Shown here piece by piece: positions 8,542-16,321 of a stretch of DNA of 64,000 nt. How positions within the stretch are numbered: the first letter of the stretch is position 1; each line of letters opens with the position of its first letter. The notes beneath the pieces were generated by a model. That model saw only the letters and a list, made by a program, of their open reading frames with translations, was not told the origin of the DNA and did not search any database. The translations under genes were made by a program, and so were the position numbers. This DNA is from Flavisolibacter nicotianae (GTDB lineage: Bacteria; Bacteroidota; Bacteroidia; Chitinophagales; Chitinophagaceae), in NCBI RefSeq assembly GCF_003628535.1, contig NZ_RBCI01000013.1, positions 62,001-126,000 of the forward strand, given 5' to 3'.

Positions 8542-8587
8542 TTTGTCGGGTGGACTGGATTCGAACCAGCGACCCCTTGCACCCCAT
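8542..8587 (-). repeat. att direct repeat, integrase-proximal (inside tRNA-Pro)
   Basis: These 46 bases are identical to 3168-3213. They cover the tRNA-Pro(GGG) 3' half from the anticodon loop to just past the discriminator. The intact tRNA continues to 8619, so integration regenerated a functional tRNA at this end. Confidence 0.9.
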
Positions 8588-8619
8588 ACAAGTGCGCTAC
8601 CGGGCTGCGCCACCACCCG
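8546..8619 (-). tRNA. tRNA-Pro (anticodon GGG)
   Basis: Minus-strand cloverleaf: acceptor CGGGTGG/CCACCCG, D-arm GCGC/GCGC, anticodon stem CTTGT/GCAAG around loop ATGGGGT (anticodon GGG, decoding CCC/CCU), T-arm GCTGG/CCAGT around TTCGAAT. The discriminator is A. It shares its 3' half with the repeat at 3168-3213 and is the attachment site of the element. Confidence 0.95.
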
Positions 8620-8783
8620 AAAATTTCGGTCATTAAGCTCGCCAGCAGGGTACTTGCAAAGCAGGCACGCCTGTACTGTCAAACGGGGGCTGCAAATGTA
8701 AGGATCATTCCATTACAAAAAGGAGAAAAATTCTGCAACATCCGTCCGCTTTTGCAGACACTATTCAAGCCGAAAACGGAAGC

Positions 8784-8818
8784 CCTTAACCTCAACCTCA
8801 CCCCCAAACCTAAACCTT
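8784..8818 (+). repeat. AACCT-type intergenic repeat, copy 1
   Basis: A run of the degenerate unit YTMAACCT (CTTAACCTCAACCTCA..., AAACCTAAACCT) between tRNA-Pro and trmH. Related arrays lie at 11169-11192 (opposite orientation), 11642-11671 and 46874-46901. Confidence 0.6.
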
Positions 8819-8837
8819 TAATTCTTACCTTGCCGCC

Positions 8838-9437
8838 ATGACTCCCGAACGTATGCAGCGCATCCAGTCGGTCCTGCGGCACCGGCAAAACGACCTGACC
8901 GTCGTATTGGAAAACGTCTTTGATCCCCACAACATCTCGGCCGTCATGCGGAGTTGTGATGCCGTTGGTGTGCAGGAAATTTATGTGCTCACCACCAAAA
9001 TTCCACGGCACAAAAAATGGGGTAGTCGCAGCAGCAGCAGCGCAGCCAAGTGGCTTACCATCCACCAGTTCGACAATGCCGAAGACTGCTTTGCGGCCCT
9101 CCGTGAAAAATATAGCTCCATCCTGACTACGCATTTATCAGCCAACGCAAAAAATCTCTACGATATAGATCTGACCGGGAGTACAGCCCTGGTTTTTGGC
9201 AACGAGCACGCCGGCGTCAGCGACGAAATAAGGGCCATGGCCGATGGCAATTTCATCATTCCCCAGGTAGGTATGATCCAGTCGCTCAATATCAGCGTCG
9301 CCTGTGCCGTTTCCCTGTACGAAGCCTATCGTCAGAAAGCGGCGGCCGGCCATTTTGCCGGGCAAAAGCTTGGCGACGGCGAGTACGGCTCACTGGCAAC
9401 TCAATGGGGTATGTATCATGAAGAAAAAACGGCTTAG
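8838..9437 (+). CDS. trmH: tRNA (guanosine-18-2'-O)-methyltransferase TrmH
   Basis: A SpoU/TrmH-class (SPOUT) methyltransferase that would 2'-O-methylate G18 in the D-loop of tRNAs using S-adenosylmethionine. At 199 aa it is near the usual TrmH length. The three SPOUT motifs are visible: motif 1 NISAVMRSCDAVGV (32-45) with the catalytic Arg, motif 2 LVFGNEHAGVSDE (118-130), and motif 3 IPQVGMIQSLNISVACAVSL (141-160), which forms the trefoil knot. TrmH rather than TrmL or RlmB is preferred because of the MRSCDAVGV and NEHAGVS signatures and the absence of an N-terminal RNA-binding domain. It starts with ATG at 8838. Its end overlaps the start of the next gene by 20 bases, indicating co-transcription. 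Confidence 0.9.
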   Translation: MTPERMQRIQSVLRHRQNDLTVVLENVFDPHNISAVMRSCDAVGVQEIYVLTTKIPRHKKWGSRSSSSAAKWLTIHQFDNAEDCFAALREKYSSILTTHLSANAKNLYDIDLTGSTALVFGNEHAGVSDEIRAMADGNFIIPQVGMIQSLNISVACAVSLYEAYRQKAAAGHFAGQKLGDGEYGSLATQWGMYHEEKTA

Positions 9438-9915
9438 CAGCATGCTGCTCGCCGCGCTGGCAATGGGACTGTGGACCGAAGCCCAGACAGTCCCGCGCTG
9501 GTCAACAGCCGACCTGCAGCATGCAATCAACACCACCCGCGGACCGGTTATCCTGAACTTCTGGGCCACCTTTTGCAAACCCTGTATTGCTGAAATGCCC
9601 CGGTTCCAGGCAATGGCACGACGGTACAGGTCAAAAGGTGTAAAACTTATCCTTGTTTCGCTCGACATGAAAGAAAGTTATCCCAGGGAAATTGCCGCCT
9701 TTGTCAAAAAGCGGGAGATCAGGTCGGCTGTCGTTTTCCTCGATGAACAGAATGCCGACCGTTTCGTTCCTCTTGTCGACACCTCCTGGTCCGGCGCCAT
9801 CCCGGCAACACTTTTTCTTTACCCCGCAAAAAACTACCGGGCCTTTTTCGAAGAAGAGTTGTCCGGCGAAAAGCTCGATGCCGAAGTCCGGCGCATGCTG
9901 GGAAAAAACCAATAG
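9418..9915 (+). CDS. TlpA/ResA-like periplasmic thioredoxin
   Basis: A 165-aa exported thiol-disulfide protein. A signal peptide (1-23, MKKKRLSSMLLAALAMG) precedes a thioredoxin fold with NFWATFCKPCIAEMP carrying the CxxC active site (Cys53, Cys56; KP between the Cys) and a later cis-Pro region (SGAIPATLF). This places it with TlpA/ResA reductases that keep periplasmic or cytochrome c cysteines reduced. I chose ATG at 9418 rather than upstream codons because it alone gives a clean signal peptide. The start lies 20 bases inside trmH, suggesting translational coupling. No cytochrome c maturation gene is nearby, so the client is unknown. Confidence 0.88.
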   Translation: MKKKRLSSMLLAALAMGLWTEAQTVPRWSTADLQHAINTTRGPVILNFWATFCKPCIAEMPRFQAMARRYRSKGVKLILVSLDMKESYPREIAAFVKKREIRSAVVFLDEQNADRFVPLVDTSWSGAIPATLFLYPAKNYRAFFEEELSGEKLDAEVRRMLGKNQ

Positions 9916-10076
9916 CAGGCAGCTATAACCCATCGAACCGCACAAATGGCGGAAGCTTTTATTCAATTGTTCTAAGGATAACTCAACCGTGCGGGGAGAA
10001 ATGCACCGTTTTCCCTTTCCTACCCTCTGTCCACTTCAATCCAGTCAGCCGATTTTAAATAGTCAACGCCTTGGTA

Positions 10077-11162
10077 TTACAGGGCAATGATCTGTACCGG
10101 TTGCCCGATCGAATGAAGGCTGCCTTCCAGCCGTTTGCAGTTGGTATCGGTAATAAAGATTTGCGTGTCCTGGTCGCTGCATACACTTGCCAGCAAATTC
10201 GTGATCCGTTCTTCATCCAGTTTTTCAAACACGTCATCGAGAAGAAGCAGCGGCGAAAATCCTTTTTCCTTTTTCAGGATGTCCATTTCGGCAAGTTTGA
10301 GGGCAAACAGCAGGCTTTTGCGTTGTCCCTGCGAGGCGATGCTTTTGAAGGTTTGTGCACCAAGCTGGAACACCAGGTCATCGCGGTGGATGCCGGCACT
10401 GGTGCGTTGCACCACCATATCTTTTTGCCGGGTAATGCGCAGGAGCGAGGCCAGGTCCGCCTGGTGCAGTTCACTGTCGTACACAAGGTCCACCGGCTCT
10501 TCCTGCTGGCTGATCTCGCTGTAGCGTTGAGCCGCAAGGGGGAGGAAGGTGCGCAGGAACGCAGCCCGGGTGGCAAACACGATCCTTCCTTCTTTTACCA
10601 GTTGCTCATCCAGGATATCCAGTACCGAAAGGTCACGGCCAAACCCTTCGTTCAGCGACCGGAGAAACGAGTTGCGTTGTTGCAGAATCTTGTTGTAGTG
10701 GATCAGTGCCTGCAGGTAGGCCGGGTCGAGCTGGGAAAGAAGGGTGTCCACGAATTTCCGCCGCTCTTCGCTGCCGCCGATAATGAGTTCCACATCATCA
10801 GGAGCAATGACCACGCAGGGATAATGTCCAATGTGTTTCGAAAAGCGGCTATAGGGTTCGTCGTTCAGCGTAAATTCCTTCTTGCCCGTTTCCCGCAGGA
10901 TGCAAACGGCCTTTTCCGCCTTCCCGTTTAACGTCAGGTGTCCTTCGATCCGGAAGCCCTGCTGGCCGTGCCGTACGTTGGAGGCATCGCTTCTGTGGAA
11001 ATAGCTCTTGGTAAAACAGAGGTAGTGGATGGCATCGAGCAGGTTGGTTTTTCCCGCGCCGTTGCGGCCACAGATCCCAACAATCCGGTTGGAAAACGAA
11101 TAGTGTTCAAAATCATAATTCTTGAACTGGAACAGCGATATGGATTGAAGGGAGAGGGACAA
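10077..11162 (-). CDS. recF: DNA replication and repair protein RecF
   Basis: An SMC-like ATPase of recombinational repair that helps load RecA at gaps with RecO and RecR. At 361 aa it has the family length. It shows Walker A GRNGAGKTN (32-40), the ABC signature SQGQRKSLLFALK (277-289) and Walker B LLLLDDVFEKLD (about 305-317), plus a D-loop region. The only start that keeps the N-terminal strand (SLSLQSISLFQFKNY) is TTG at 11162; a stop lies three codons upstream. That TTG forms part of TAGCTTTG, a match to the -7 promoter consensus, so either the promoter is elsewhere or the message is leaderless. It lies 21 bases after the four-helix-bundle gene. Confidence 0.95.
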   Translation of the reverse strand: MSLSLQSISLFQFKNYDFEHYSFSNRIVGICGRNGAGKTNLLDAIHYLCFTKSYFHRSDASNVRHGQQGFRIEGHLTLNGKAEKAVCILRETGKKEFTLNDEPYSRFSKHIGHYPCVVIAPDDVELIIGGSEERRKFVDTLLSQLDPAYLQALIHYNKILQQRNSFLRSLNEGFGRDLSVLDILDEQLVKEGRIVFATRAAFLRTFLPLAAQRYSEISQQEEPVDLVYDSELHQADLASLLRITRQKDMVVQRTSAGIHRDDLVFQLGAQTFKSIASQGQRKSLLFALKLAEMDILKKEKGFSPLLLLDDVFEKLDEERITNLLASVCSDQDTQIFITDTNCKRLEGSLHSIGQPVQIIAL

Positions 11163-11168
11163 AGCTAT

Positions 11169-11192
11169 AGGTTAAGGAGAAGGTTAAGGTTG
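11169..11192 (-). repeat. AACCT-type repeat, inverted copy 3' of the four-helix-bundle gene
   Basis: On the minus strand this reads AACCTTAACCTTCTCCTTAACC. It supplies the stop codon of the four-helix-bundle gene and is inverted relative to the array at 11642-11671, so the two bracket that gene. Confidence 0.6.
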
Positions 11193-11585
11193 GGCAGTCG
11201 AATTTTTGTTGGAAGAACCACTCGGTGTAGACGATAGGTTTTTGATAATCTTGTTTAGTTCTTCAACAACTTTCAGGCATTTGGCATTGATAGATGAAAT
11301 AGCATCCAACGTAAAATAGCCCACTTTATGACCGACAAGTAAATGGCTTCTCACTTCATAGCTGCTACCACGGGCATAGAGATAAAAATTTGTTTTATCC
11401 TTTCCGTACAGGCGTCCAAATCCTTCCGCAATATTTCCGGTCATGCCAATAGCAGCCTCCCTAACTTGTCCGCGCAGGGCATAGTCTTCGCTGCGCGGCA
11501 ACAGGGCAGATAAGTCGTAAACCTCCTTTACGACTTCTGCTGCTAATTGCCATGCCGGCATTTCCGTAAAATCAAGGTAAGCCAT
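11184..11585 (-). CDS. Four-helix-bundle protein (S23/IVP, bAvd-like family)
   Basis: A 133-aa helical protein of the family found in 23S rRNA intervening sequences and related to the Avd accessory protein of diversity-generating retroelements. Family signatures seen are MPAWQLAAEVVKEVYDLS, the Arg-rich GNIAEGFGR turn (about residues 68-76), and a later helix with VVEELNKIIKNL. Its biochemical role is unknown outside DGRs. I prefer ATG at 11585; an in-frame upstream start at 11639 would add 18 residues without family similarity. It is free-standing, between osmC-like and recF genes. The gene is flanked by AACCT-type repeats in inverted orientation and the 3' copy provides its stop codon, so it looks like a discrete insertable unit. 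No reverse transcriptase is nearby. Confidence 0.85.
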   Translation of the reverse strand: MAYLDFTEMPAWQLAAEVVKEVYDLSALLPRSEDYALRGQVREAAIGMTGNIAEGFGRLYGKDKTNFYLYARGSSYEVRSHLLVGHKVGYFTLDAISSINAKCLKVVEELNKIIKNLSSTPSGSSNKNSTAQP

Positions 11586-11641
11586 GAGTTTTTTAAATTT
11601 AATGCCATACACTTTACTATACTCACTCACTGTTTGCACTA

Positions 11642-11671
11642 CCCCTAAACCTAAACCTCAACCTTAACCTC
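11642..11671 (+). repeat. AACCT-type repeat, 5' side of the four-helix-bundle gene
   Basis: CCTAAACCTAAACCTCAACC followed by TTAACCTC lies between the OsmC stop and the four-helix-bundle start. It is inverted relative to the copy at 11169-11192. Confidence 0.6.
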
Positions 11672-11677
11672 AAAATC

Positions 11678-12091
11678 CTACCCCCAGCTCCCCCAATCGA
11701 CCTTCACTTCAATATCGGGGTGAAGACTCAGTTGCACAGGGCAGGTAGTACCGGTATTCTTCAGGATTTGCCTGGTTTTATCATCCACGTTTTGCAGGGC
11801 ATCCGGGATATGAAAAAAGAGGTTGATACCACCAACACGCCGTGGATTGGCCTTCATGATTTTTTCCACTTCTACTTTGACGTCGTTCAGGTCAAATCCC
11901 ATCGTCCGGGCCTTGATACCCATGACGGTGAGCATGCAGGTGGCCAAGGATGTGGCCATCAGGTCAGTGGGAGAGAAGCGTTCGCCTTTGCCGTTGTTAT
12001 CGACAGGTGCATCGGTTTCGAAATGGTTGGCAGATTGTAAATGGGTGCAGGTTGTGCGCAGGTCGCCTTCATAAACCACAGTGGACGTCAT
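11678..12091 (-). CDS. OsmC/Ohr-family peroxide-reducing protein
   Basis: A 137-aa OsmC-like protein expected to reduce organic hydroperoxides with a thiol pair. It shows the N-terminal beta strands, the FSPTDLMATSLATCML helix with the first redox Cys (Cys52), and the second Cys in GTTCPVQ (Cys117). The neighbouring Arg/Glu residues expected of the family are present. ATG at 12091 gives the normal family length; upstream in-frame codons would add 60 unrelated residues that overlap the divergent gene. The start is 46 bases from that of the divergent barrel-protein gene, so both promoters share a short AT-rich spacer. It reads toward the four-helix-bundle gene. Confidence 0.9.
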   Translation of the reverse strand: MTSTVVYEGDLRTTCTHLQSANHFETDAPVDNNGKGERFSPTDLMATSLATCMLTVMGIKARTMGFDLNDVKVEVEKIMKANPRRVGGINLFFHIPDALQNVDDKTRQILKNTGTTCPVQLSLHPDIEVKVDWGSWG

Positions 12092-12137
12092 ACTTTTTTT
12101 GCCTAAATTTACGTTTGAACCATATATCTCTATCTCA

Positions 12138-12941
12138 GTGAAAAAATTTATTCTCTTCAGTCTTCTCGTTTCGACCGGTTTTGTTTCGATTGCACAGGAC
12201 AGCACAGCCAAGGCGCCTACCACAAAAGATCGCAAACAGGAGAAAAAAATACGCCGTGATGCCATTGTCAAACAGGAAGAAGAAGGTGTGTTGAGTTATA
12301 CCAGGCAAACAGCGTTTGGCCTGCAGCTGCGCACCAATGGTTACGGTCTTTTCCTGGAGATCGGACGTAGCCGGTCGCCCCGGTTCACCAATTTATACAT
12401 GCTCGAATTAACCGAGATTAAACATCCCAAAGAAGAAAAGGTGTCGAATGCCAGTACCTTTTTTTCCAATTCGTTCGTGTATGGAAAGATCAATAATTTC
12501 TACCAGGCAAAGCTTGGTTTTGGGCAGCAATACGTGTTTGGGCAAAAAGGCAACAAAAACGGCATTGCTGTTCTCGGCATCGTGCATGGAGGACTGGCGC
12601 TGGGGCTGTTGAAACCGTATTACATCCAGATCCAGGAGCAGCCCACCGGGGTTCGTGATATCAAGTACGACTCCAAAGACAGTGTTAACTTTTTATCCGG
12701 CAACATCATCGGCGGCTCCGGCTTCACCAAAGGCTGGAGCGAACTGCAGGTCAAACCCGGTGCGTTTTTAAAAGCTGCCCTGCGCTTTGATTTCGGCCGT
12801 TTTAACGAAACCATCCAGGCGCTCGAGATCGGCATGAGCCTCGATGCCTACGCGTCCAAAATTCCCCAGATGGTTTACAACGATCCCAAACAGCTCTTCT
12901 TCCAGGGCCATTTTGCCATTGTTTTTGGGCACCGGAAATGA
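12138..12941 (+). CDS. Exported probable outer-membrane beta-barrel protein, unknown role
   Basis: 267 aa. GTG at 12138 gives a good signal peptide (KKFILFSLLVSTGFVSIAQ), better than the in-frame ATG 19 codons upstream, which would overlap the divergent gene's promoter. After a Lys/Arg-rich stretch (KDRKQEKKIRR) come alternating hydrophobic/polar strands rich in Gly, Phe and Tyr (FGLQLRTNGYGLFLEIG, YQAKLGFGQQYVFGQ, AALRFDFGRF). It ends in a strand closing with FAIVFGHRK, all typical of a small outer-membrane barrel. I recognise no named family. It is monocistronic, with lipA 124 bases downstream. Confidence 0.7.
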   Translation: MKKFILFSLLVSTGFVSIAQDSTAKAPTTKDRKQEKKIRRDAIVKQEEEGVLSYTRQTAFGLQLRTNGYGLFLEIGRSRSPRFTNLYMLELTEIKHPKEEKVSNASTFFSNSFVYGKINNFYQAKLGFGQQYVFGQKGNKNGIAVLGIVHGGLALGLLKPYYIQIQEQPTGVRDIKYDSKDSVNFLSGNIIGGSGFTKGWSELQVKPGAFLKAALRFDFGRFNETIQALEIGMSLDAYASKIPQMVYNDPKQLFFQGHFAIVFGHRK

Positions 12942-12943
12942 CG

Positions 12944-12951
12944 TATTTTTG
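12944..12951 (+). promoter_or_regulatory. TAnnTTTG -7 element upstream of lipA
   Basis: TATTTTTG begins 2 bases after the stop of the preceding gene and about 115 bases before the lipA start. It matches the Bacteroidota -7 consensus. The leader that follows (12961-13051) contains repeated ACGTCAAA/TTTGACGT words in both orientations. Confidence 0.45.
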
Positions 12952-13065
12952 CCGGATGCCAAACGTCAAATGTGAGACGTTAGACGTGAAAAAGGAGCGC
13001 CTCCCAAAGCGAGGTAAATACCGGTTTCGCGTTTGACGTTTGACGTTTCACCATAAAGAATTACT

Positions 13066-13992
13066 ATGATCGAACTTCCGGTAGTGCCGAGTGAACAGAA
13101 ACGGACAAAACCCGATTGGTTGCGTGTGAAGCTGCCAATTGGCGAAAGCTACAAGCATGTGCGCAGCCTCGTCGATACGCATAAACTGCATACGATTTGC
13201 GAAAGCGGCAATTGTCCCAACATGGGCGAATGCTGGGGAGCTGGTACGGCCACATTCATGATCCTCGGAAATGTCTGCACCCGCAGTTGCGGCTTTTGTG
13301 CGGTGGCCACAGGTCGTCCCGATGCCGTGGATTGGGATGAACCCCAGCGTGTCGCGGAAGCCATTCACCTGATGAAAGTCAAACATGCCGTCATTACTTC
13401 TGTCGATCGCGACGAATTGAAAGATGGTGGCTCCATCATCTGGTACAATACCATCAAAGCGGTAAAAAGCCTGAACCCGGATACGACCCTCGAAACGCTG
13501 ATCCCTGATTTCAAAGGGGAAAAAGAAAACATCCGGCGGATCGTTGACGCGGCACCGGAAGTGGTTTCGCACAACATCGAAACAGTGGAACGACTGACCC
13601 GCCAGGTGCGGATCCAGGCCAAGTACTGGCGGAGCATGGAGGTGATCACCACGCTTAAGCAAGGCGGCATGCGCACCAAGAGCGGCATCATGCTGGGTCT
13701 CGGTGAAGCAAAGGAAGAAGTGGTGCAAACCCTTCGCGACCTCGCCAATGCCGGTTGCGATGTGGTGACACTGGGCCAATACCTTCAGCCCACAAAAAAA
13801 CACCTGCCGGTCCACCGCTTCGTTCATCCCGATGAATTTGCCGAGTATAGGGAGATCGGTTACAGCCTGGGTCTCGACTACGTGGAAAGCGGGCCGTTAG
13901 TACGTTCGTCTTACCACAGCGAACGCCACGTTTTTGCCGGCCTGGGAAGAAAAGAATGGGAAGCTACGCGTACTTCGGTTGACGTTAAATAA
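13066..13992 (+). CDS. lipA: Lipoyl synthase
   Basis: A radical-SAM enzyme inserting two sulfur atoms into octanoyl groups on E2 and H-protein domains to make lipoyl cofactor. At 308 aa it has the usual length. The auxiliary 4Fe-4S cluster motif C-x4-C-x5-C is at Cys45, Cys50 and Cys56 ([12 protein letters not shown]). The SAM-cluster motif C-x3-C-x2-C is at Cys71, Cys75 and Cys78 (CTRSCGFC). The C-terminal RSSY (in [13 protein letters not shown]) supplies the serine ligand of the auxiliary cluster. All key residues are present. The start ATG at 13066 matches the family N-terminus. It stands alone; lipB is not in the window. Confidence 0.97.
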   Translation: MIELPVVPSEQKRTKPDWLRVKLPIGESYKHVRSLVDTHKLHTICESGNCPNMGECWGAGTATFMILGNVCTRSCGFCAVATGRPDAVDWDEPQRVAEAIHLMKVKHAVITSVDRDELKDGGSIIWYNTIKAVKSLNPDTTLETLIPDFKGEKENIRRIVDAAPEVVSHNIETVERLTRQVRIQAKYWRSMEVITTLKQGGMRTKSGIMLGLGEAKEEVVQTLRDLANAGCDVVTLGQYLQPTKKHLPVHRFVHPDEFAEYREIGYSLGLDYVESGPLVRSSYHSERHVFAGLGRKEWEATRTSVDVK

Positions 13993-13997
13993 AACTC

Positions 13998-14024
13998 GAT
14001 AAGATCGACGGGGATCTATCTTTT
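13998..14024 (+). terminator. Possible lipA terminator
   Basis: GATAAGATC...GATCTATC forms a stem with one bulge, followed by TTTTA. It lies 6 bases after lipA. Weak T-run. Confidence 0.4.
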
Positions 14025-14287
14025 ACTGCAAAGAAGCGCCCCGTTTATAGAACGACATTAGAGATAAAAAGGCGGATCTGCACGAGCCCCGTGTTTTTGG
14101 GCGTCTCGCAAAAAGAGCAGAAAGGGTTGATTGCTGCCCGTTTTACAGCGTTGAAATTTCCGCCGAAAAATGACCTGCCCAGGCATCGGAAAACCAATTT
14201 TCAAAATGCCACGACGGGTATACACGAACCGGCCTTTCTTCTAAATCCGCAACGAAATCCCCACCAATTTTTTCCTATTTTTAGCAA

Positions 14288-16195
14288 GTGAATGTTTTCT
14301 TATCCCGGAAACTGCTTATTGTTCTACTGCTTTTGATCGGCCGCCACGGCTTTGCCCAATATATCCTGAACGGGTCGGCACAAAAAATATCCTGCAATTG
14401 TTATACGCTGACCGACGAAAAAACAACGCAGAGCGGCAGCGTCTGGAACAGCAACAAGATCAGCCTTACCACCTCGTTTGATTTTTGGTTCAATGTATAC
14501 CTGGGATGTAAAGATGCCAACGGTGCCGACGGCATCGTTTTTATTTTGCAGCCGATCAGCACCAGCGTCGGTTCTTCCGGCGAGGGAATGGGCTTCGGTG
14601 GGGTTCAACCCTCCATCGGCATTGCCCTGGATACCTGGCAGAACTTCAACCTGAACGATCCCGATTACGACCATATCAGCATCCAGAAAAATGGGGTGAT
14701 TGACCACAACAGCGACCTTGCGGGGCCGGTTCCCATTTCGGCTACCAGCAACAACGTCGAAGACTGCAAGTGGCATGTACTGCGGATAGTTTGGGATGCC
14801 CAATCAAAAAAGCTGAGCGCCTTTTTCGACGGTGTGTTGCGGGTGGAAAAACAGGTCGACCTGGTCTCCACCATTTTCAACAATGACCCGAATGTGTACT
14901 GGGGATTCACAGGTGCGACGGGTGGCTCCGTGAACCTGCAGCAGTTTTGTACAGCTCTCAATCCGATATTTTCGGCGAATGGCTCTGTGAGTGGCGGGTG
15001 CGAAGACAAGCCCGTTCAATTCCTGGATGCCTCCGAATCGTTTGCGCCGATCGTTTCCTACAACTGGAATTTTGGCGACGGTACCACCAGCACCGTTCGC
15101 AATCCACCCCTTCATACCTATCCCGCACCGGGTAAATACCCCGTCAACCTGCGGATCCGGGGCCAGGACGGCTGCGAAAAAGACTCAACCATCTCTGTGA
15201 CGATCGGCTCCGTTCCGTCGGGCCGTTTGGAGGTGAACGATACCTGTTTCAAGTTGACGCCAGCGGTGCAGTTCTCCGATCAGAATATTGGTGTCGACTA
15301 TCATTGGAAACTGGATGGTGCCTCACTGACGACAGATCGCCAGCCCCAGTTGCCCTTGCTGAATGAAGGATCGCACAAGTTGGAGGTTGTCGTCAGCTCG
15401 CAGTTTGACTGCGGACCTCCGGCACAGGAAGCTGCCACCTTCCTTATCAAGCCCCTGCCGAAAATCGAAGCCGGGACAACGGACGGTTGCGTGGAAGACC
15501 GGTTCCCGTTTCGCGGCCTGCAAAAAGACAATGTCACAACCATTTCGGCATGGCATTGGGATTTCGGCGACGGCTCGGCGGCTCCAGCGCAAAATACTTC
15601 CCACCAGTACCGTGCGCCGGGCCAGTACACGGTGCAACTCTGGGCGAACGCAACGAACGGTTGCGTATCCGATACGCTGCTTTCGACCGTGGTGGTGAAT
15701 GCGGCAACTGCATTTGCGGGAAACGACACGGCCGTTATCAAAGACTTTCCGTTTCAACTGCGCGGATCTGGAAATGGCGAATTCGTATGGAGCCCGGCAA
15801 CGGGTTTGTCCAACCCGGCCGCGGCAGACCCGGTTGTAACCCTCAGCAGCGACCAGCAATTCGTATTAACCGTAACGACGGTCGAAGGATGTACGGCAAA
15901 CGATACCGTGGTGATTAAAACCTTCAAAGGGCCGGCCATCTATGTGCCTTCGGCTTTCACGCCGAATGGCGATGGGAAAAACGAAATTCTCCGGCCCGTG
16001 TATGTTGGTATAAAGGAATTGAAGCAGTTTGCGATTTTCAACCGCTGGGGCCAGCTGCTGTTTACTACCAGCAACATGCAAAAAGGCTGGGATGGCAAAG
16101 GCGCACCGGGTGAAACCTATGTCTGGGTGATCAAGGCCGTCAACAGCCTGGATCAAACCGTTGCGCTGAAAGGAACGGTAACTATTATCCGGTAG
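14288..16195 (+). CDS. Secreted lectin/PKD protein with T9SS type B sorting domain
   Basis: A 635-aa surface or secreted protein. Signal peptide about 1-24 (MNVFLSRKLLIVLLLLIG). The L-type/bacterial lectin-like fold spans about 25-225 (GADGIVFILQ, GIALDTWQN). PKD modules follow, the clear ones carrying YNWNFGDG (about residue 256) and WHWDFGDG (about 421), with a degenerate one between. The C-terminal CHU_C/gliding-motility-type domain runs from about 550 (VPSAFTPNGDGKNE, FNRWGQLLF, GETYVWVI) and directs export by the type IX system. It probably binds extracellular polysaccharide. The start is GTG at 14288; the nearby ATG at 14292 is out of frame. Preceded by a 295-base spacer with no other gene. 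Confidence 0.92.
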   Translation: MNVFLSRKLLIVLLLLIGRHGFAQYILNGSAQKISCNCYTLTDEKTTQSGSVWNSNKISLTTSFDFWFNVYLGCKDANGADGIVFILQPISTSVGSSGEGMGFGGVQPSIGIALDTWQNFNLNDPDYDHISIQKNGVIDHNSDLAGPVPISATSNNVEDCKWHVLRIVWDAQSKKLSAFFDGVLRVEKQVDLVSTIFNNDPNVYWGFTGATGGSVNLQQFCTALNPIFSANGSVSGGCEDKPVQFLDASESFAPIVSYNWNFGDGTTSTVRNPPLHTYPAPGKYPVNLRIRGQDGCEKDSTISVTIGSVPSGRLEVNDTCFKLTPAVQFSDQNIGVDYHWKLDGASLTTDRQPQLPLLNEGSHKLEVVVSSQFDCGPPAQEAATFLIKPLPKIEAGTTDGCVEDRFPFRGLQKDNVTTISAWHWDFGDGSAAPAQNTSHQYRAPGQYTVQLWANATNGCVSDTLLSTVVVNAATAFAGNDTAVIKDFPFQLRGSGNGEFVWSPATGLSNPAAADPVVTLSSDQQFVLTVTTVEGCTANDTVVIKTFKGPAIYVPSAFTPNGDGKNEILRPVYVGIKELKQFAIFNRWGQLLFTTSNMQKGWDGKGAPGETYVWVIKAVNSLDQTVALKGTVTIIR

Positions 16196-16240
16196 AAATT
16201 GGGTAATCCTGTACAAGTCTGCAACGAAGGGTAAGCACAA

Positions 16241-16303
16241 GACAAAAAAAACAGGAGCAAATGTTTCCGGTCCTGTTGGTAACCGGTGCCATTGCTCCTG
16301 TTT
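16241..16303 (-). terminator. Two-tier terminator of the ROK/MFS operon
   Basis: A perfect 12-bp stem AAACAGGAGCAA/TTGCTCCTGTTT (16249-16260, 16292-16303) encloses an inner CCGGT/ACCGG hairpin. A minus-strand T-run follows, so it terminates the ROK gene. It may also stop the opposing plus-strand gene. Confidence 0.8.
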
Positions 16304-16321
16304 GAAATACGATCAATAAAA

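Larger units (their letters stand above)
3168..8587. mobile_element. Integrative element inserted in tRNA-Pro(GGG)
   Basis: A 5.4-kb element bounded by a perfect 46-bp direct repeat of the tRNA 3' half. It has a tyrosine recombinase reading away from the intact tRNA, paired TGACCCA motifs near both ends, and markedly higher A+T than the flanking genes. Cargo: a 112-aa protein, a 52-aa membrane peptide, a 249-aa membrane protein, a 237-aa secreted protein and a 1.2-kb gene-free structured tract. I see no replication, conjugation, excisionase-like or phage structural gene. It is therefore a minimal integrative element or satellite that probably relies on host or helper functions to move. The boundaries are seen directly; mobility is inferred. 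Confidence 0.85.

Noticed and set aside
8509-8545. Terminator hairpin directly 3' of tRNA-Pro(GGG)
   Set aside because: The AAAGCCTT words are direct rather than inverted repeats; only 5 bp pair, so a terminator is not well supported.
11184-11585. Diversity-generating retroelement suggested by the Avd-like gene
   Set aside because: No reverse transcriptase, template repeat or variable repeat is visible near it.
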